A stretch of DNA of 64,000 bases from Pyxidicoccus xibeiensis (GCF_024198175.1 NZ_JAJVKV010000002.1:682001-746000); one strand, 5' to 3'; positions 18,587 through 27,159 are shown, counted from the first letter of the stretch. Notes: generated by a model not told the origin, from the letters alone. Translations and numbers: made by a program.

Positions 18587-21331
18587 TCAGGGAACGAGTG
18601 CGCGGAAGGCGGCCCAGTCCGACTCCGGCCGGCGGGCGCGAAGCTCGAGCTGGGCGTGGCGGAGCGCCTCCGGCAGCCCGGTGGCGGTGAAGGGCCCGTC
18701 GTGGCGGTAGAGCGCTCGCATCAGCTCCATGGCGTGCGCGTCGTCCACCTCGCGCCAGGCGGCCACGGCCCCGTGTGCGCCGGCGGCCAGGAAGGCCTGT
18801 GCCAGTCCCAGGCCCTCCACGGGAGAGTCCTGGGCCGCGAGGACCGTCTCGCAGCCCGAGAGCACCACCCAGGAGGGAACGCGACGCAGGGCCAGCACGT
18901 CGCCCACCGTCAGCTGTCCCTCGTGCAGGGGCATCACGCTCTCCCAACCGCCGAGCCCGGCGAAGCGCCCATGCCCGGCGTAGTGGAAGAGCTCCGCGCG
19001 CTCGAGCGCGGCGCGAACGCCCGCCCCCGTCGCGGCGGGGCCCGACTGCACCTGGACCTGCCAGTCCTCGCGCAGCGCCGCGTGGACGAGCCGCGCCTCT
19101 TCTCGCGCCTGGGGGAGGTTGCCTTCGGGGTCGGCGACGATGAGCGCGGTGCGCTCGCGGGGGGCTGCCTCGGCCGGCTCCGGCCTCGCCAGGTCCAGCG
19201 CGTAGGCCACGGGACGCCCCGCGACCAGCGCGTCCGCGCCGAAGGGCAGGGCATGGAAGTCCACCGCGCGAAGCACTCCGTAGGGAACCAGGGTGACGCG
19301 ACGGGCCGCGAGGAGCTCCTCGCGAAAGGGCTCCAGCAGGGTGGCGGCCAGCACCTCGGGCGAAGCACCGGGCGCGACGGGCTCGAGGAAGCGGGCCTTC
19401 ACGGTGTGCTCGGCGGCCGCGAAGCCAATCCACCCTCGTGGCGCAGGGTAGTAGACGAGCCACAGCTCCCCGGGAGCGGGACGGGGACGCGTGCCCTGCG
19501 GAGAGCGCGTCGCGGAGGCGGCGGGCACGAGGAGGGTGAAGGACTCCTCCAGGAGCGCCCGCAGTCGTTCGTCCCGCAGTCGCCGGGCCTGGCGGACCTC
19601 CGCGAGGCGGGCCGTGGACAGCCGCCAGTCCCGCGCGGCCTCTTCGTCCAGGGCTTCGCGCTCCTGGCGGTAGGCGGCGAGGGCGGTGTCCCACCGGGCT
19701 CGCTCCGCTGCCGGGAGGTGCGTCACTCGGTCCGAGAGCCGCACGGCCTCGAGCACCCGTGCTCGCGCGCGCCGGGCCGCCTCCAGGGCCTCCGTGACGT
19801 GTCCTGTCCTCACCGCGAGCGCGACGTACGCACGGCTGCCGCGCTCGCGCTCACGCAGGAAGACGTGCCGGCCCTCCATGAGCGGCACCCGCAGGGCCTC
19901 GCCGTCCAGCAGGGCCTCGGCCCGGGCATGGGCCGCGAGCGCCGTGCGCACGTCCCCGAGCTGCTCCGCCGCCTGGGCCTGGCCGAATGCCGCGCGCCAG
20001 CGGGCCTCGGGGGACGCCGAGGCCTCGGCCAGCTCCGCGAGCCGTGCGAAGCGCTGCCGTGCCTGACGCGCCTGTCCCGCGGCCAGGTGGATGCGTCCTT
20101 CGAGGTCCAGCCACCACAGGGCGAGGCGGGCTCCCGGCTCGGGGCGTGCGTGGCGGGCCTCACGCAGCCGTGCCGCCGCGGCCCCGGCGCGTCCGGCGTG
20201 CAGCTCCGCCAGCGCCAGGTTCACGAGGACATTGGCCTCGTCGTCAGGGCTGGCACACACGCCGCGGTAGAGGGCGAGCGCTTCCTCCAGCGGGGGCACC
20301 GGCTCGCCCCGTGGCGCGCCACCGGCCTCCCGCGCGAGCAGCAGTCCCCAGCCGATGTTGGTGAGCAGGTCCGCCTTCTCACAGTCGGAGCCCGCTGTTT
20401 CGTCACGCAGCGCTCCCAGCAGCACGAGGGACTCCTCGTCGCGGCCGAGGGACTGAAGCGTCGTCGCCAGCACCTGCCGAACGGCCCGGTGCAGGCGTCC
20501 GATGCCCAGCCGCTCCGCGAGCAGCTCCGCCTCGGCGAAGTGCTGGAGCGCGGCGCCGACGTCTCCCGATTCCAGGGCCAGCAGTCCCTCATGGTAGGCC
20601 CGCTGGGCGCCCCCCTCGGGATGGTTGCCTTCCATGGAGCCCACGGCCTCGAGCACCTCGCGCGCGTCGGTGAAGCGGCGTCCGTGGTGGATGAGCGTGT
20701 AGACGAGGACCATCGCGTCGCTGGCCTCGTCCGAGCGCCGCCCCCCGAGGCGATGGAGCGCCATGGATTCCCTCAGGTGCGCGGCCGCCTCCTCGGCATG
20801 GCCCAGCGATAATTCGACGCGGGCCAGCAGGCTCTTCGCCCGCGTGCGCGGGACCTCCGGGAGGGCCGGCGTCTCCTCGCGCAGCAGCTTCGCCGCATCC
20901 TCGGCCTTCCCCTCCGCGCGCAGCGCCGTTGCACGCTGGAGGAGCGGCACCTGCTCCGAGTTCCGCACCGGCAGCCGCCAAACCGCCGGGCCCTGGGGCA
21001 GGCTCACCGCCAGCACCACCTCCGTGGCTCCGGCCGGCACCACGAAGGTGCAGGCGCGTCCGCCTCGGACTTCGCGCTCTTCCACGGGAAGGCGAGCCCC
21101 ACCCGCGGAGACGCTCAGCGCCACCTGCTTGGGAACCTCCACCCAGAGCCGGAGGCGGCGGTCTCCGGGCAGCTCACAGACGGGGCCGCTCGTGACGGCT
21201 GCGCAGCCGGCGAACCCGACGTGCAGGGAGGGTGGCGGTGGTGGCGCTGCGGCGGGCGGCTGGCTCCGGCACTGACAGGCCCCGCTGGTGAGCAGCAGGC
21301 CCAGTGCCAGCAGCAGCGAGGCCCGACTCAA
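18587..21331 (-). CDS. CHAT-domain (caspase-like) lipoprotein with TPR-type repeats
   Basis: 914-residue predicted lipoprotein. The TTG start at 21331 overlaps the stop of the upstream gene (TTGA) and gives a clean signal peptide MSRASLLLALGLLLTSGAC; Gln at +2 of the lipidated Cys would favour the outer membrane. A short beta-rich region is followed by about 500 residues of helical TPR-like repeats and a C-terminal CHAT peptidase domain with the dyad in FHYAGHGRF (His near 784) and VLSGCETV (Cys near 826). CHAT domains are clan CD cysteine peptidases related to caspases; the best-known ones are cytoplasmic, so an exported one is notable. Extending the frame upstream to 22177 only reads the anti-sigma gene out of frame. 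Co-transcribed with sigma, anti-sigma and a subtilase. Confidence 0.9.
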   Translation of the reverse strand: MSRASLLLALGLLLTSGACQCRSQPPAAAPPPPPSLHVGFAGCAAVTSGPVCELPGDRRLRLWVEVPKQVALSVSAGGARLPVEEREVRGGRACTFVVPAGATEVVLAVSLPQGPAVWRLPVRNSEQVPLLQRATALRAEGKAEDAAKLLREETPALPEVPRTRAKSLLARVELSLGHAEEAAAHLRESMALHRLGGRRSDEASDAMVLVYTLIHHGRRFTDAREVLEAVGSMEGNHPEGGAQRAYHEGLLALESGDVGAALQHFAEAELLAERLGIGRLHRAVRQVLATTLQSLGRDEESLVLLGALRDETAGSDCEKADLLTNIGWGLLLAREAGGAPRGEPVPPLEEALALYRGVCASPDDEANVLVNLALAELHAGRAGAAAARLREARHARPEPGARLALWWLDLEGRIHLAAGQARQARQRFARLAELAEASASPEARWRAAFGQAQAAEQLGDVRTALAAHARAEALLDGEALRVPLMEGRHVFLRERERGSRAYVALAVRTGHVTEALEAARRARARVLEAVRLSDRVTHLPAAERARWDTALAAYRQEREALDEEAARDWRLSTARLAEVRQARRLRDERLRALLEESFTLLVPAASATRSPQGTRPRPAPGELWLVYYPAPRGWIGFAAAEHTVKARFLEPVAPGASPEVLAATLLEPFREELLAARRVTLVPYGVLRAVDFHALPFGADALVAGRPVAYALDLARPEPAEAAPRERTALIVADPEGNLPQAREEARLVHAALREDWQVQVQSGPAATGAGVRAALERAELFHYAGHGRFAGLGGWESVMPLHEGQLTVGDVLALRRVPSWVVLSGCETVLAAQDSPVEGLGLAQAFLAAGAHGAVAAWREVDDAHAMELMRALYRHDGPFTATGLPEALRHAQLELRARRPESDWAAFRALVP

Positions 21332-22167
21332 GGGCGGTCCACGAGGAGGAGCTTTTGGGTGAGGAGCTTCCAGGGGCCCTCTTGTGGCGCGCGGCCCTCC
21401 TCGACTCCGGCGAGCAGTTCCTCTGGTGCTTCCGGCAGTGTCCCGGGACGGCCTACTGCGATGGCCAGGGTCCACTCGCCCGGCGGAACGGAGAGCAGCT
21501 CCTCCACCGGACCGCGAATGCGAACCGCGCCCTCCGCGGAGCGCTCCAGGGGCGGTGTCCAGGCCCGTACCTCGCCCGGCCTCAGGAGGAAGGCGCGCAC
21601 CTCCACCGCTCCCTCCACCGTTTCTTCCGGGCGCAGGAGCACGTCGAGCCGGGAGCCGGGACCGAGGCGTGGCACGTCCTGCGCCGGCGCCCCGGCGCGC
21701 ACCGCCTGCTCGCTGGAGACGGACAGGCTGTAGCCCGGCAGGGGAGGTGTCTCCCGGGGGAGGAGCACGAAGAGGAGCGCGGCGGCAGCGGCCATGGCGG
21801 CCACCGCCGGCGCGAGCCTCCGCAGGCCCCGTCTGGGCGCGCGTGGGGCCTGGCGGGCGGGAGACTGCGCTTCGCGGGCAGGAGCCAGCGGTTCGCGTGA
21901 GAGAAGTGGCGTGCCACCAGCGGTCTGCTCCGCGAGCTCCCGCTCCAGGCGTGCGGCGATGTGCTCCCGCGCTGTCGCATCCAGTGGGCGAAAGGCCTCG
22001 TACGCCTCCGCCGCGGACGGCTCCTCCTGGGCAAGCCGCTCCAGCTCCCGCCGCTCGTCCTCCGAGAGCGTCCCTTCCGTGAGCGACTCCCAGCGCCCGT
22101 CGCGTGCCTCGGCGCGCTGACGCTCCCGCGCCACGCGGCCCAGCTCCCGGAGAAGTTTGTCGCTCAT
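21328..22167 (-). CDS. Single-pass membrane anti-sigma-like protein
   Basis: 279 residues. The N-terminal 110 residues are charged and helical (many Glu/Arg), then comes a basic stretch, one hydrophobic helix near 130-146 (VAAMAAAAALLFVLLP) and an extracytoplasmic beta-rich domain. The layout is that of anti-sigma factors, but I see no zinc-binding HxxxCxxC, so this would be a non-canonical one. It overlaps the sigma gene by ATGA at its start and the CHAT gene by TTGA at its end, so the three are translationally coupled. By position and topology it probably holds the sigma factor at the membrane and senses something outside. Confidence 0.75.
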   Translation of the reverse strand: MSDKLLRELGRVARERQRAEARDGRWESLTEGTLSEDERRELERLAQEEPSAAEAYEAFRPLDATAREHIAARLERELAEQTAGGTPLLSREPLAPAREAQSPARQAPRAPRRGLRRLAPAVAAMAAAAALLFVLLPRETPPLPGYSLSVSSEQAVRAGAPAQDVPRLGPGSRLDVLLRPEETVEGAVEVRAFLLRPGEVRAWTPPLERSAEGAVRIRGPVEELLSVPPGEWTLAIAVGRPGTLPEAPEELLAGVEEGRAPQEGPWKLLTQKLLLVDRP

Positions 22168-22826
22168 GGAACGTCACTCACTTTAGGTATTCGCGGCGGG
22201 TCCTGTGAATCTGACATGAGCTCCGCGCCGAGCCGCCGGCTCAGCCGCCCCAGCCGGCTCTGCCAGGCGTAGACGGCATCCCGGCTCATGCCCATCTGCT
22301 CGCAGACCTCGGGTACCGAGCGCTGGTGGATGAAGATGGCCTCGAAGAGGGACAGGCCCAGGGGGCTGAGCTCCTCGCGCAGGCGGTCCAGGAGCGCTTC
22401 CAGCATCTGCTGGGACTCCAGCCGCAGCTCCACGCTGGAGTCTTCCGCGGGGGAGTCGAGCTCCTCCAGCAAGGTCGGGTCCTCCGTCCAGGGGCTGCGG
22501 CACGTCGTCCGGAGGATGGAGGCCACCTGCCGCTCGGCGACGAAGCCGACGAAGTTGGCCAGCGTCAGCCCACGCTCGGGCCTCCACGCTCGCAGCGCCC
22601 TGCCCTGGTCGGCGAAGAGGGCGGCGAACACGTCCTGAGTCAGGTCGGCGACTTCCTGGCGGATGTTCCGCCCGCTCGCGGCCGAGGCCCGGCGCAGCAG
22701 GGCTCGCGCCACGCGGGACTGGATGACGGGGGTGAGCATGTCCACCAGGGACCGCAGCGCCTCGCCATCCCGGGCGAGTGCTCGCTCCACCAGCTCCGCG
22801 GTCCCCTCCGTCACGCTGCGAGTCAT
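22164..22826 (-). CDS. ECF-like RNA polymerase sigma factor
   Basis: 220 residues. Region 2 is around 15-100 (VADLTQDVFAALF is the conserved core-binding patch) and region 4 around 140-205, with a helix-turn-helix SVPEVCEQMGMSRDAVYAWQ. The linker is long and acidic. It starts the operon sigma / anti-sigma / CHAT lipoprotein / subtilase and overlaps the anti-sigma gene by four bases. It most likely drives its own operon and perhaps the divergent V8-like protease, whose start is 139 bp away across a gap containing a 15-bp palindrome. ATG at 22826 is the only start that keeps region 2 complete. Confidence 0.88.
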   Translation of the reverse strand: MTRSVTEGTAELVERALARDGEALRSLVDMLTPVIQSRVARALLRRASAASGRNIRQEVADLTQDVFAALFADQGRALRAWRPERGLTLANFVGFVAERQVASILRTTCRSPWTEDPTLLEELDSPAEDSSVELRLESQQMLEALLDRLREELSPLGLSLFEAIFIHQRSVPEVCEQMGMSRDAVYAWQSRLGRLSRRLGAELMSDSQDPPRIPKVSDVP

Positions 22827-22863
22827 GGAATTCAGGGGACTCTAGATGTGGCGACGCGCGAGT

Positions 22864-22878
22864 GTCCACCGGGTGGAC
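22864..22878. promoter_or_regulatory. 15-bp perfect palindrome between sigma operon and V8-like protease
   Basis: GTCCACC-G-GGTGGAC lies in the 139-bp divergent gap between the sigma-factor start (22826) and the V8-like protease start (22966). Seven-base arms with perfect symmetry in a short shared control region fit an operator for a dimeric regulator acting in both directions. No known binding-site family is recognised, and GC-rich DNA yields palindromes by chance. Confidence 0.4.
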
Positions 22879-22965
22879 GGAGTGGAGCCCTGCTGTTTCT
22901 CGCAACGGCATGTCGGATCTTCCGGCGCCGACGCGAAAAGCCTTCTGTACTCGCAAGGAGGCTTC

Positions 22966-24261
22966 ATGTCCGTTTCTTCGTCACACGTTCATCGTCGATA
23001 CATCCGTACGTCGGCTGCACTCTCCCTCGTCGCGGGCCTCGTCGGCTTCGCGTCCCCCGCGGAGGCCACCGACGAGCGCGACATCGTCGAGAGCCCCATC
23101 GTGTTTCCGTGGCACACCATCGTGAAGGTGAAGATCGGCCCCGTGGGCGGAGGCCGCGGCAGCGGTGGGCTCATCGCGGGCTGCACCGTCCTGACCAACG
23201 GACACGTGGTCTGGAACGGTCAGACGGGCACGTGGCGCGAGATTGCATCGGTGCATCCCGGCAGCTACTACAGCGAGGTGCAGGGCGCGAGCGTCGACCC
23301 CTTCGGGAGCAGGTCGGACTCGGGGCTCGCCACCAACACCCGGTGGGTCGCCACGCTCGACAGCAAGTACGACTACGGCGCCATCTTCGTGTCGAGCTCG
23401 TTCGGCAGCATGGGCATCAACACCTATATCCCCGTCGCATTCGAGGAGGAGCCCGGCTTCATCAACCTGTCGGGCTACCCCTCCGAGGACCTGCCTCTCG
23501 CGGGGGTCGGCATGGCGCAGGAGCAGTGGCGCGGGTTCGGTGACGTCGGCCTCTACGAGTCACGCAAGATGTATTACGACGCGACCTCGACGGGAGGCGC
23601 CAGCGGCAGCCCGGTCTGGGTGTATTACAGCAGCACGAACGAGCGATACATCGTCGGCGTCAACCGGGGCCACAGCAGCACCTGGGATGGCATTGGCACC
23701 CGCATGGTTTCCGAGAACCAGCAGGTCGTCGAGGCCTGGATGAACAGGGCGTGTATCGTCGGAGTCGGCGCTCCCGGAGCCGGTCAGCTGCAGCCGCAGC
23801 TGTCCCTCAGCGCGCTGCTGCTGAATCGGAAGACGCTGCGGGGCGTCCCCATCCCGCTGCATCCGCCGGCCTACTTCCGCCTGGTGAACCCGCCCAGCAA
23901 CCGCAATGACCTCCTTCCGAAGCGTGAGGTCCTGCAGGTCATCGAGGGCAAGTACTACCGCTGGCAGGAGTTCCACGCGCCGGGCGAGAGCGTCCATGGG
24001 AGCCAGGAGGGCGCGCCCGATTCGCAGCCCGCGCCCACCCGCTTCATCCGCCTCGTGGCCCCCGAGAGCCGCTGGCTCACGGCCGAGGAGGCCTCGGTGG
24101 TCCTCTCGGCGTCGCTGCTCTGGATGAAGGCCGCGCAGCCGACGAACCCGGTCCTCGACTTCACGGCGTCGTCGCCGGTCCAGGCCGTGCTGCCCCCCGC
24201 GCCGCTCCCGGTCTTCGACGACCCCACCCGGCCGGAAGTCGGAGTCCAGAGCTCGAACTGA
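22966..24261 (+). CDS. Secreted V8-like (S1B) serine endopeptidase
   Basis: 431-residue exported protease. ATG at 22966 has AAGGAGG four bases upstream, an excellent ribosome site, and is followed by a signal peptide (HRRYIRTSAALSLVAGL, cleavage near ASPAEA). The trypsin-fold triad is readable: His80 in LTNGHVV, Asp136 in SKYDYGAIF, Ser213 in STGGASGSPV, matching Glu-specific V8-type endopeptidases and the Streptogrisin/GluSE group. About 180 residues follow the protease domain and match nothing I recognise. It diverges from the sigma/anti-sigma/CHAT/subtilase operon, which suggests a third protease of the same response. It converges on the VWA gene with a shared hairpin between them. Confidence 0.9.
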   Translation: MSVSSSHVHRRYIRTSAALSLVAGLVGFASPAEATDERDIVESPIVFPWHTIVKVKIGPVGGGRGSGGLIAGCTVLTNGHVVWNGQTGTWREIASVHPGSYYSEVQGASVDPFGSRSDSGLATNTRWVATLDSKYDYGAIFVSSSFGSMGINTYIPVAFEEEPGFINLSGYPSEDLPLAGVGMAQEQWRGFGDVGLYESRKMYYDATSTGGASGSPVWVYYSSTNERYIVGVNRGHSSTWDGIGTRMVSENQQVVEAWMNRACIVGVGAPGAGQLQPQLSLSALLLNRKTLRGVPIPLHPPAYFRLVNPPSNRNDLLPKREVLQVIEGKYYRWQEFHAPGESVHGSQEGAPDSQPAPTRFIRLVAPESRWLTAEEASVVLSASLLWMKAAQPTNPVLDFTASSPVQAVLPPAPLPVFDDPTRPEVGVQSSN

Positions 24262-24273
24262 CGAAGGAAGTGA

Positions 24274-24304
24274 CCTCCTCCACGGGGAGCACCCGTGGAG
24301 GAGG
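24274..24304. terminator. Bidirectional hairpin terminator
   Basis: A 13-bp perfect stem (CCTCCTCCACGGG / CCCGTGGAGGAGG) with a 5-base loop lies between the convergent ends of the V8-like protease (24261) and the VWA gene (24323). There is no clear T-run on either side, common in such GC-rich genomes. Confidence 0.7.
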
Positions 24305-24322
24305 GGAGTCGTCCGCGCGTCG

Positions 24323-26158
24323 CTACTGCACCAGCCGGCGGATGTCGCCGCAGGCGATGTAGGAGCTGCCGTTGGCCATGGTGATGATCTCGTCCACCAC
24401 GTAGAGGACGTTCTCCTCGCGGATTTCACGCGGGAAGCGGATGTTGAGGTTCGGGTCGTACCCGTCCGACACCACTCGGGCGCGCAGCTTGCTGCCCTCC
24501 TTGACGCACTGGACGATGACCCCCGTGCCCACGCTGTTCGTCGTGGGCAGGTCCGCCGCCGAGCTGGCCGTCACCTTCGAGGCCGTGGGCTTGCCCGTCT
24601 TGGCGGGGGCCGCCTCCTGCTTGCGTGCTGACCGCTGCTGTCCCGGCGCCGCCAGCCGCTTGATGTTGCCCACCACCCGGTAGAAGGTGCCGTCTCCGGA
24701 GGTCTCCAGCTTCTCCACCACGTAGCGCACGCCCTCCTCGCGCGCGCTCCGGGGGAACTGCACGTTGAAGCTCGCGTCATACCCCGGGGAGACGGTGTGT
24801 ACGCGCAGCTTGCCGCCCTCGCGCACGCACTCCAGCACGATGCCACCGCCCGCGTCGCTCACGGCCTCCAGGCTGTCCGCCGAGCCTCCCGCCGTCCCGC
24901 GCAGCGCCAGGTCTCCACGGGTGCGCGTGCCGGCCTGATACGACTGGTCTCTCAGCTCCTTGCGGAGCACGGCATCGTAGGTGCGCGACTCCAGCCGCTG
25001 CGCGTAGTGCGACAGCTGCTCCACCTCCTCGGCGAGCTCGTACGAGGCCTTGTCCAGGAGGGACGACAGCTCGGAGATGACCTCGCGCAGACGCTTGGAG
25101 GCCGAAGCCAGCTCGCCCTTGTCGGCCAGCTCGATGGCCTGGTCCTTCACGCGCGCGATGCGCAGGCGGCTCGTCTGGGCCAGCACGTTCCTGTCCGCCG
25201 CCACCGCCGCCGACTCGGCGGCCGGGGCCAGCTGCGCGAGGATGGGCACTTCGCCCGTCACCTCCCGTACGCTCCCGTCCACCACCACCTGTGCCTTGAA
25301 CACCAGCGTGGCGAGCGTCGTCGGACCGGCCGACGACGGGGCCGCTACCGACAGCTCCGCCGCGAGCTGCCGTGGCTCCGTGGCGTACACGTCGCCCAGG
25401 CCCACGGACACCTCCTGGCCCCGCGCTTCGGTGCGGTAGCGGTTGAGCACGCTCGCCACCTTGACCGTGGGGGCGGGTTTCAGCACCACCTCCAGGTTCT
25501 GCGCCACCAGCGAGCCCAGGCCCTCCATCTCGATGCGGAACACCCCCGCGGCGTCCTCGGGCGACTGGATGTAATAGAAGTGCCCCTCGCCGGCATTGGC
25601 CATGCCGATGAGCAGGTCCTCGTTGAAGTTGGCGCCGAAGCCCAGCGTCGTGGTGATGATGCCCGCGTTGGACTTCTCCCGCGCCATGTTGATGAGCTGG
25701 CCCGGGTCCGTGATGCCCGCGTTGGCCTGCCCATCGGTGAGCAGCAGCACGCGGTTGATTCCCTCGGCGGACAGCTGGCTCTTCACGTGCTCCACGCCCT
25801 TGAGCCACCCGCCACTCAGGTTGGTGCAGCCGCCCGCGTTGACCCGGGCGAGCACCTTGCCGATGGCCGCCTTGTCCTTGACCTTCACCGGGGCGAGCAC
25901 CGTGGCCACCGCGTCGTCATAGGTGACGACGGACAGCGTGTCCTCGGGGCGCATGCGCTCCACCAGCTCGTGCGAGGCCTGGATGGCATTCTTCAGCGGC
26001 GCACCCGCCATGGAGCCCGAGCGGTCGATGACGAGCCCCAGGTTGAGCGAGCGTCGCGTGGACGCCGTACCCTCCGAGGAGAACGTCACCAGCAGATCGA
26101 CCTTGGACGACGCCCCCATGGGGAGCACGGGGTGGCTGAGCGTATAGGTAGCCTTCAA
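24323..26158 (-). CDS. VWA-domain protein with duplicated C-terminal module
   Basis: About 611 residues. A von Willebrand factor A domain fills roughly residues 15-200 with an intact MIDAS start (VIDRSGSMAG), Thr in GGCTNLSGG and LLTDGQANAG, so metal-dependent ligand binding is likely. A middle part has the look of inter-alpha-trypsin-inhibitor-like VWA proteins. The C-terminus carries two copies of a ~65-residue module, each with a pattern like xCVxEGxKLRxxxxSxGYD and ending IxRL, joined by a Lys/Ala/Thr-rich linker. There is no signal peptide, so it seems cytoplasmic. The first TTG (26182) has no ribosome site; TTG at 26158 has GAAAGG seven bases upstream and is preferred. Role unknown; a scaffold or sensor is possible. 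Confidence 0.82.
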   Translation of the reverse strand: MKATYTLSHPVLPMGASSKVDLLVTFSSEGTASTRRSLNLGLVIDRSGSMAGAPLKNAIQASHELVERMRPEDTLSVVTYDDAVATVLAPVKVKDKAAIGKVLARVNAGGCTNLSGGWLKGVEHVKSQLSAEGINRVLLLTDGQANAGITDPGQLINMAREKSNAGIITTTLGFGANFNEDLLIGMANAGEGHFYYIQSPEDAAGVFRIEMEGLGSLVAQNLEVVLKPAPTVKVASVLNRYRTEARGQEVSVGLGDVYATEPRQLAAELSVAAPSSAGPTTLATLVFKAQVVVDGSVREVTGEVPILAQLAPAAESAAVAADRNVLAQTSRLRIARVKDQAIELADKGELASASKRLREVISELSSLLDKASYELAEEVEQLSHYAQRLESRTYDAVLRKELRDQSYQAGTRTRGDLALRGTAGGSADSLEAVSDAGGGIVLECVREGGKLRVHTVSPGYDASFNVQFPRSAREEGVRYVVEKLETSGDGTFYRVVGNIKRLAAPGQQRSARKQEAAPAKTGKPTASKVTASSAADLPTTNSVGTGVIVQCVKEGSKLRARVVSDGYDPNLNIRFPREIREENVLYVVDEIITMANGSSYIACGDIRRLVQ

Positions 26159-26293
26159 GTCGGAGCCTTTCGTGAGGAACAAAAGGCAGCCTATGCCAAC
26201 CCCCTGTCAGACGTCATGACACGAGCGCTCGTGGGCGGGTGGCCGCCTGGGTTGCCGTGCCCGCACGCCAGGGGCGCCGTTGTCTCCACTGAA

Positions 26294-26356
26294 TCTAGAT
26301 TTATCTGTCTAGACTGCAACTCAATCAATTCATGGAATAAGTGTAACTTGGTAACT
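26294..26356. promoter_or_regulatory. AT-rich repeat-bearing control region upstream of esterase/GH16 operon
   Basis: In a 236-bp divergent gap, an unusually AT-rich stretch holds two TCTAGA palindromes (26294-26299 and 26308-26313) and, further on, a direct repeat of GTAACT (26343-26348 and 26351-26356). The esterase start follows with GGAGAGGAG at 26381. Paired short repeats in an AT-rich island are consistent with a regulator or alternative-sigma site; no specific family is recognised. Confidence 0.35.
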
Positions 26357-26394
26357 AAAGTATCGACGTCCCCCATCGTTGGAGAGGAGTCGCT

Positions 26395-27141
26395 ATGTCG
26401 ACATCGCAGCGCATCTTGTTGGGTTGGGTCCTGCTCTTCGCGCAGGGCTCGTTGGCCGCGCAGGGGCAGATCCTGGCGCGTCCCAGGACCACCGTTCAGG
26501 GCATCAACTACGGTTACTGGGAGTACCTGCCGCAGGACTATGACGACAATTCCGAGGCGACCTATCCGCTGGTGATCTTCCTGGGAGGCCTGGGGCAGGA
26601 GGGCGATGGGACGGCCGCCGGCCTCGAGAGGCTCATGGAGGTCACCGCTCCGCCCCGCCTCATCCGGAATGGACGCCACTTCCCGTTCATCCTCATTTCG
26701 CCCCAGCGGTTCAATGCCTGGTGGGGGAACAGTGAGATTGACGGCATCATCGAGTTCGCCAAGCGCCGCTACCGCGTGGACCCGAGCCGCATCTATCTGA
26801 CGGGGCTCTCGGCGGGGGCTGTCGTCACCTGGTCCTACGCGGTGGCCTTTCCCCAGAAGCTCGCGGCCATCGTTCCCATCGCGGGGAATGGCAACGGGAT
26901 TGCCATCTGCAACATGTGGAACGTCCCGGTGTGGGCCTTCCATGGCACGGCGGATGGAACCGTGTCTCAGTGGGGGTCCATCGAACCTGTCAACAAGCTC
27001 AACAACGTCTGCAATCCCGCGGCGAACCCGCCGGCCCAGCTCACGCTGTATCAGGGCGTGGGGCATGACTCCTGGTCCCGGACCTACAGCGGTTCAGCGG
27101 GCCATGACATCTACACGTGGATGTTGAGCCACTCGCTCTGA
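26395..27141 (+). CDS. Secreted esterase of the alpha/beta-hydrolase (CE1/PHB-depolymerase-like) type
   Basis: 248 residues with an N-terminal signal peptide (ILLGWVLLFAQGSLAAQG). The hydrolase core shows the oxyanion strand PLVIFLGGLG, the nucleophile elbow TGLSAG (Ser139), acid Asp187 in FHGTADGTV and base His224 in GVGHDSW. This arrangement resembles feruloyl/acetyl-xylan esterases and short poly-hydroxybutyrate depolymerases. It starts with GGAGAGGAG six bases before ATG. A GH16 glycosidase begins 18 bp downstream, so the pair is probably co-secreted to attack a substituted polysaccharide, with this enzyme removing ester groups. The exact ester is not readable. Confidence 0.87.
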   Translation: MSTSQRILLGWVLLFAQGSLAAQGQILARPRTTVQGINYGYWEYLPQDYDDNSEATYPLVIFLGGLGQEGDGTAAGLERLMEVTAPPRLIRNGRHFPFILISPQRFNAWWGNSEIDGIIEFAKRRYRVDPSRIYLTGLSAGAVVTWSYAVAFPQKLAAIVPIAGNGNGIAICNMWNVPVWAFHGTADGTVSQWGSIEPVNKLNNVCNPAANPPAQLTLYQGVGHDSWSRTYSGSAGHDIYTWMLSHSL

Positions 27142-27159
27142 CGGGAGTTTGGAGAAAAA

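Noticed and set aside
16922..20812. Open frame of 1,296 codons on the plus strand through the protease and CHAT genes
   Set aside because: Antisense to two genes with intact catalytic motifs; arises from high GC and lacks any recognisable domain.
21332..22177. Upstream extension of the CHAT frame by about 280 codons
   Set aside because: It reads the anti-sigma gene out of frame as Arg/Gly/Ala-rich sequence; the lipoprotein signal at 21331 is the natural start.
16322..24261. Bacterial gasdermin-type cell-death module around the CHAT gene
   Set aside because: No gasdermin-like pore-forming gene is nearby, and the CHAT and subtilase proteins carry export signals, so a cytoplasmic gasdermin module is not supported.
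22966..26158. Trypsin-VWA conflict system of the multicellular-bacteria type
   Set aside because: The V8-like protease is secreted, the VWA protein is on the other strand and cytoplasmic, no MoxR-type ATPase is present, and a terminator separates the two.
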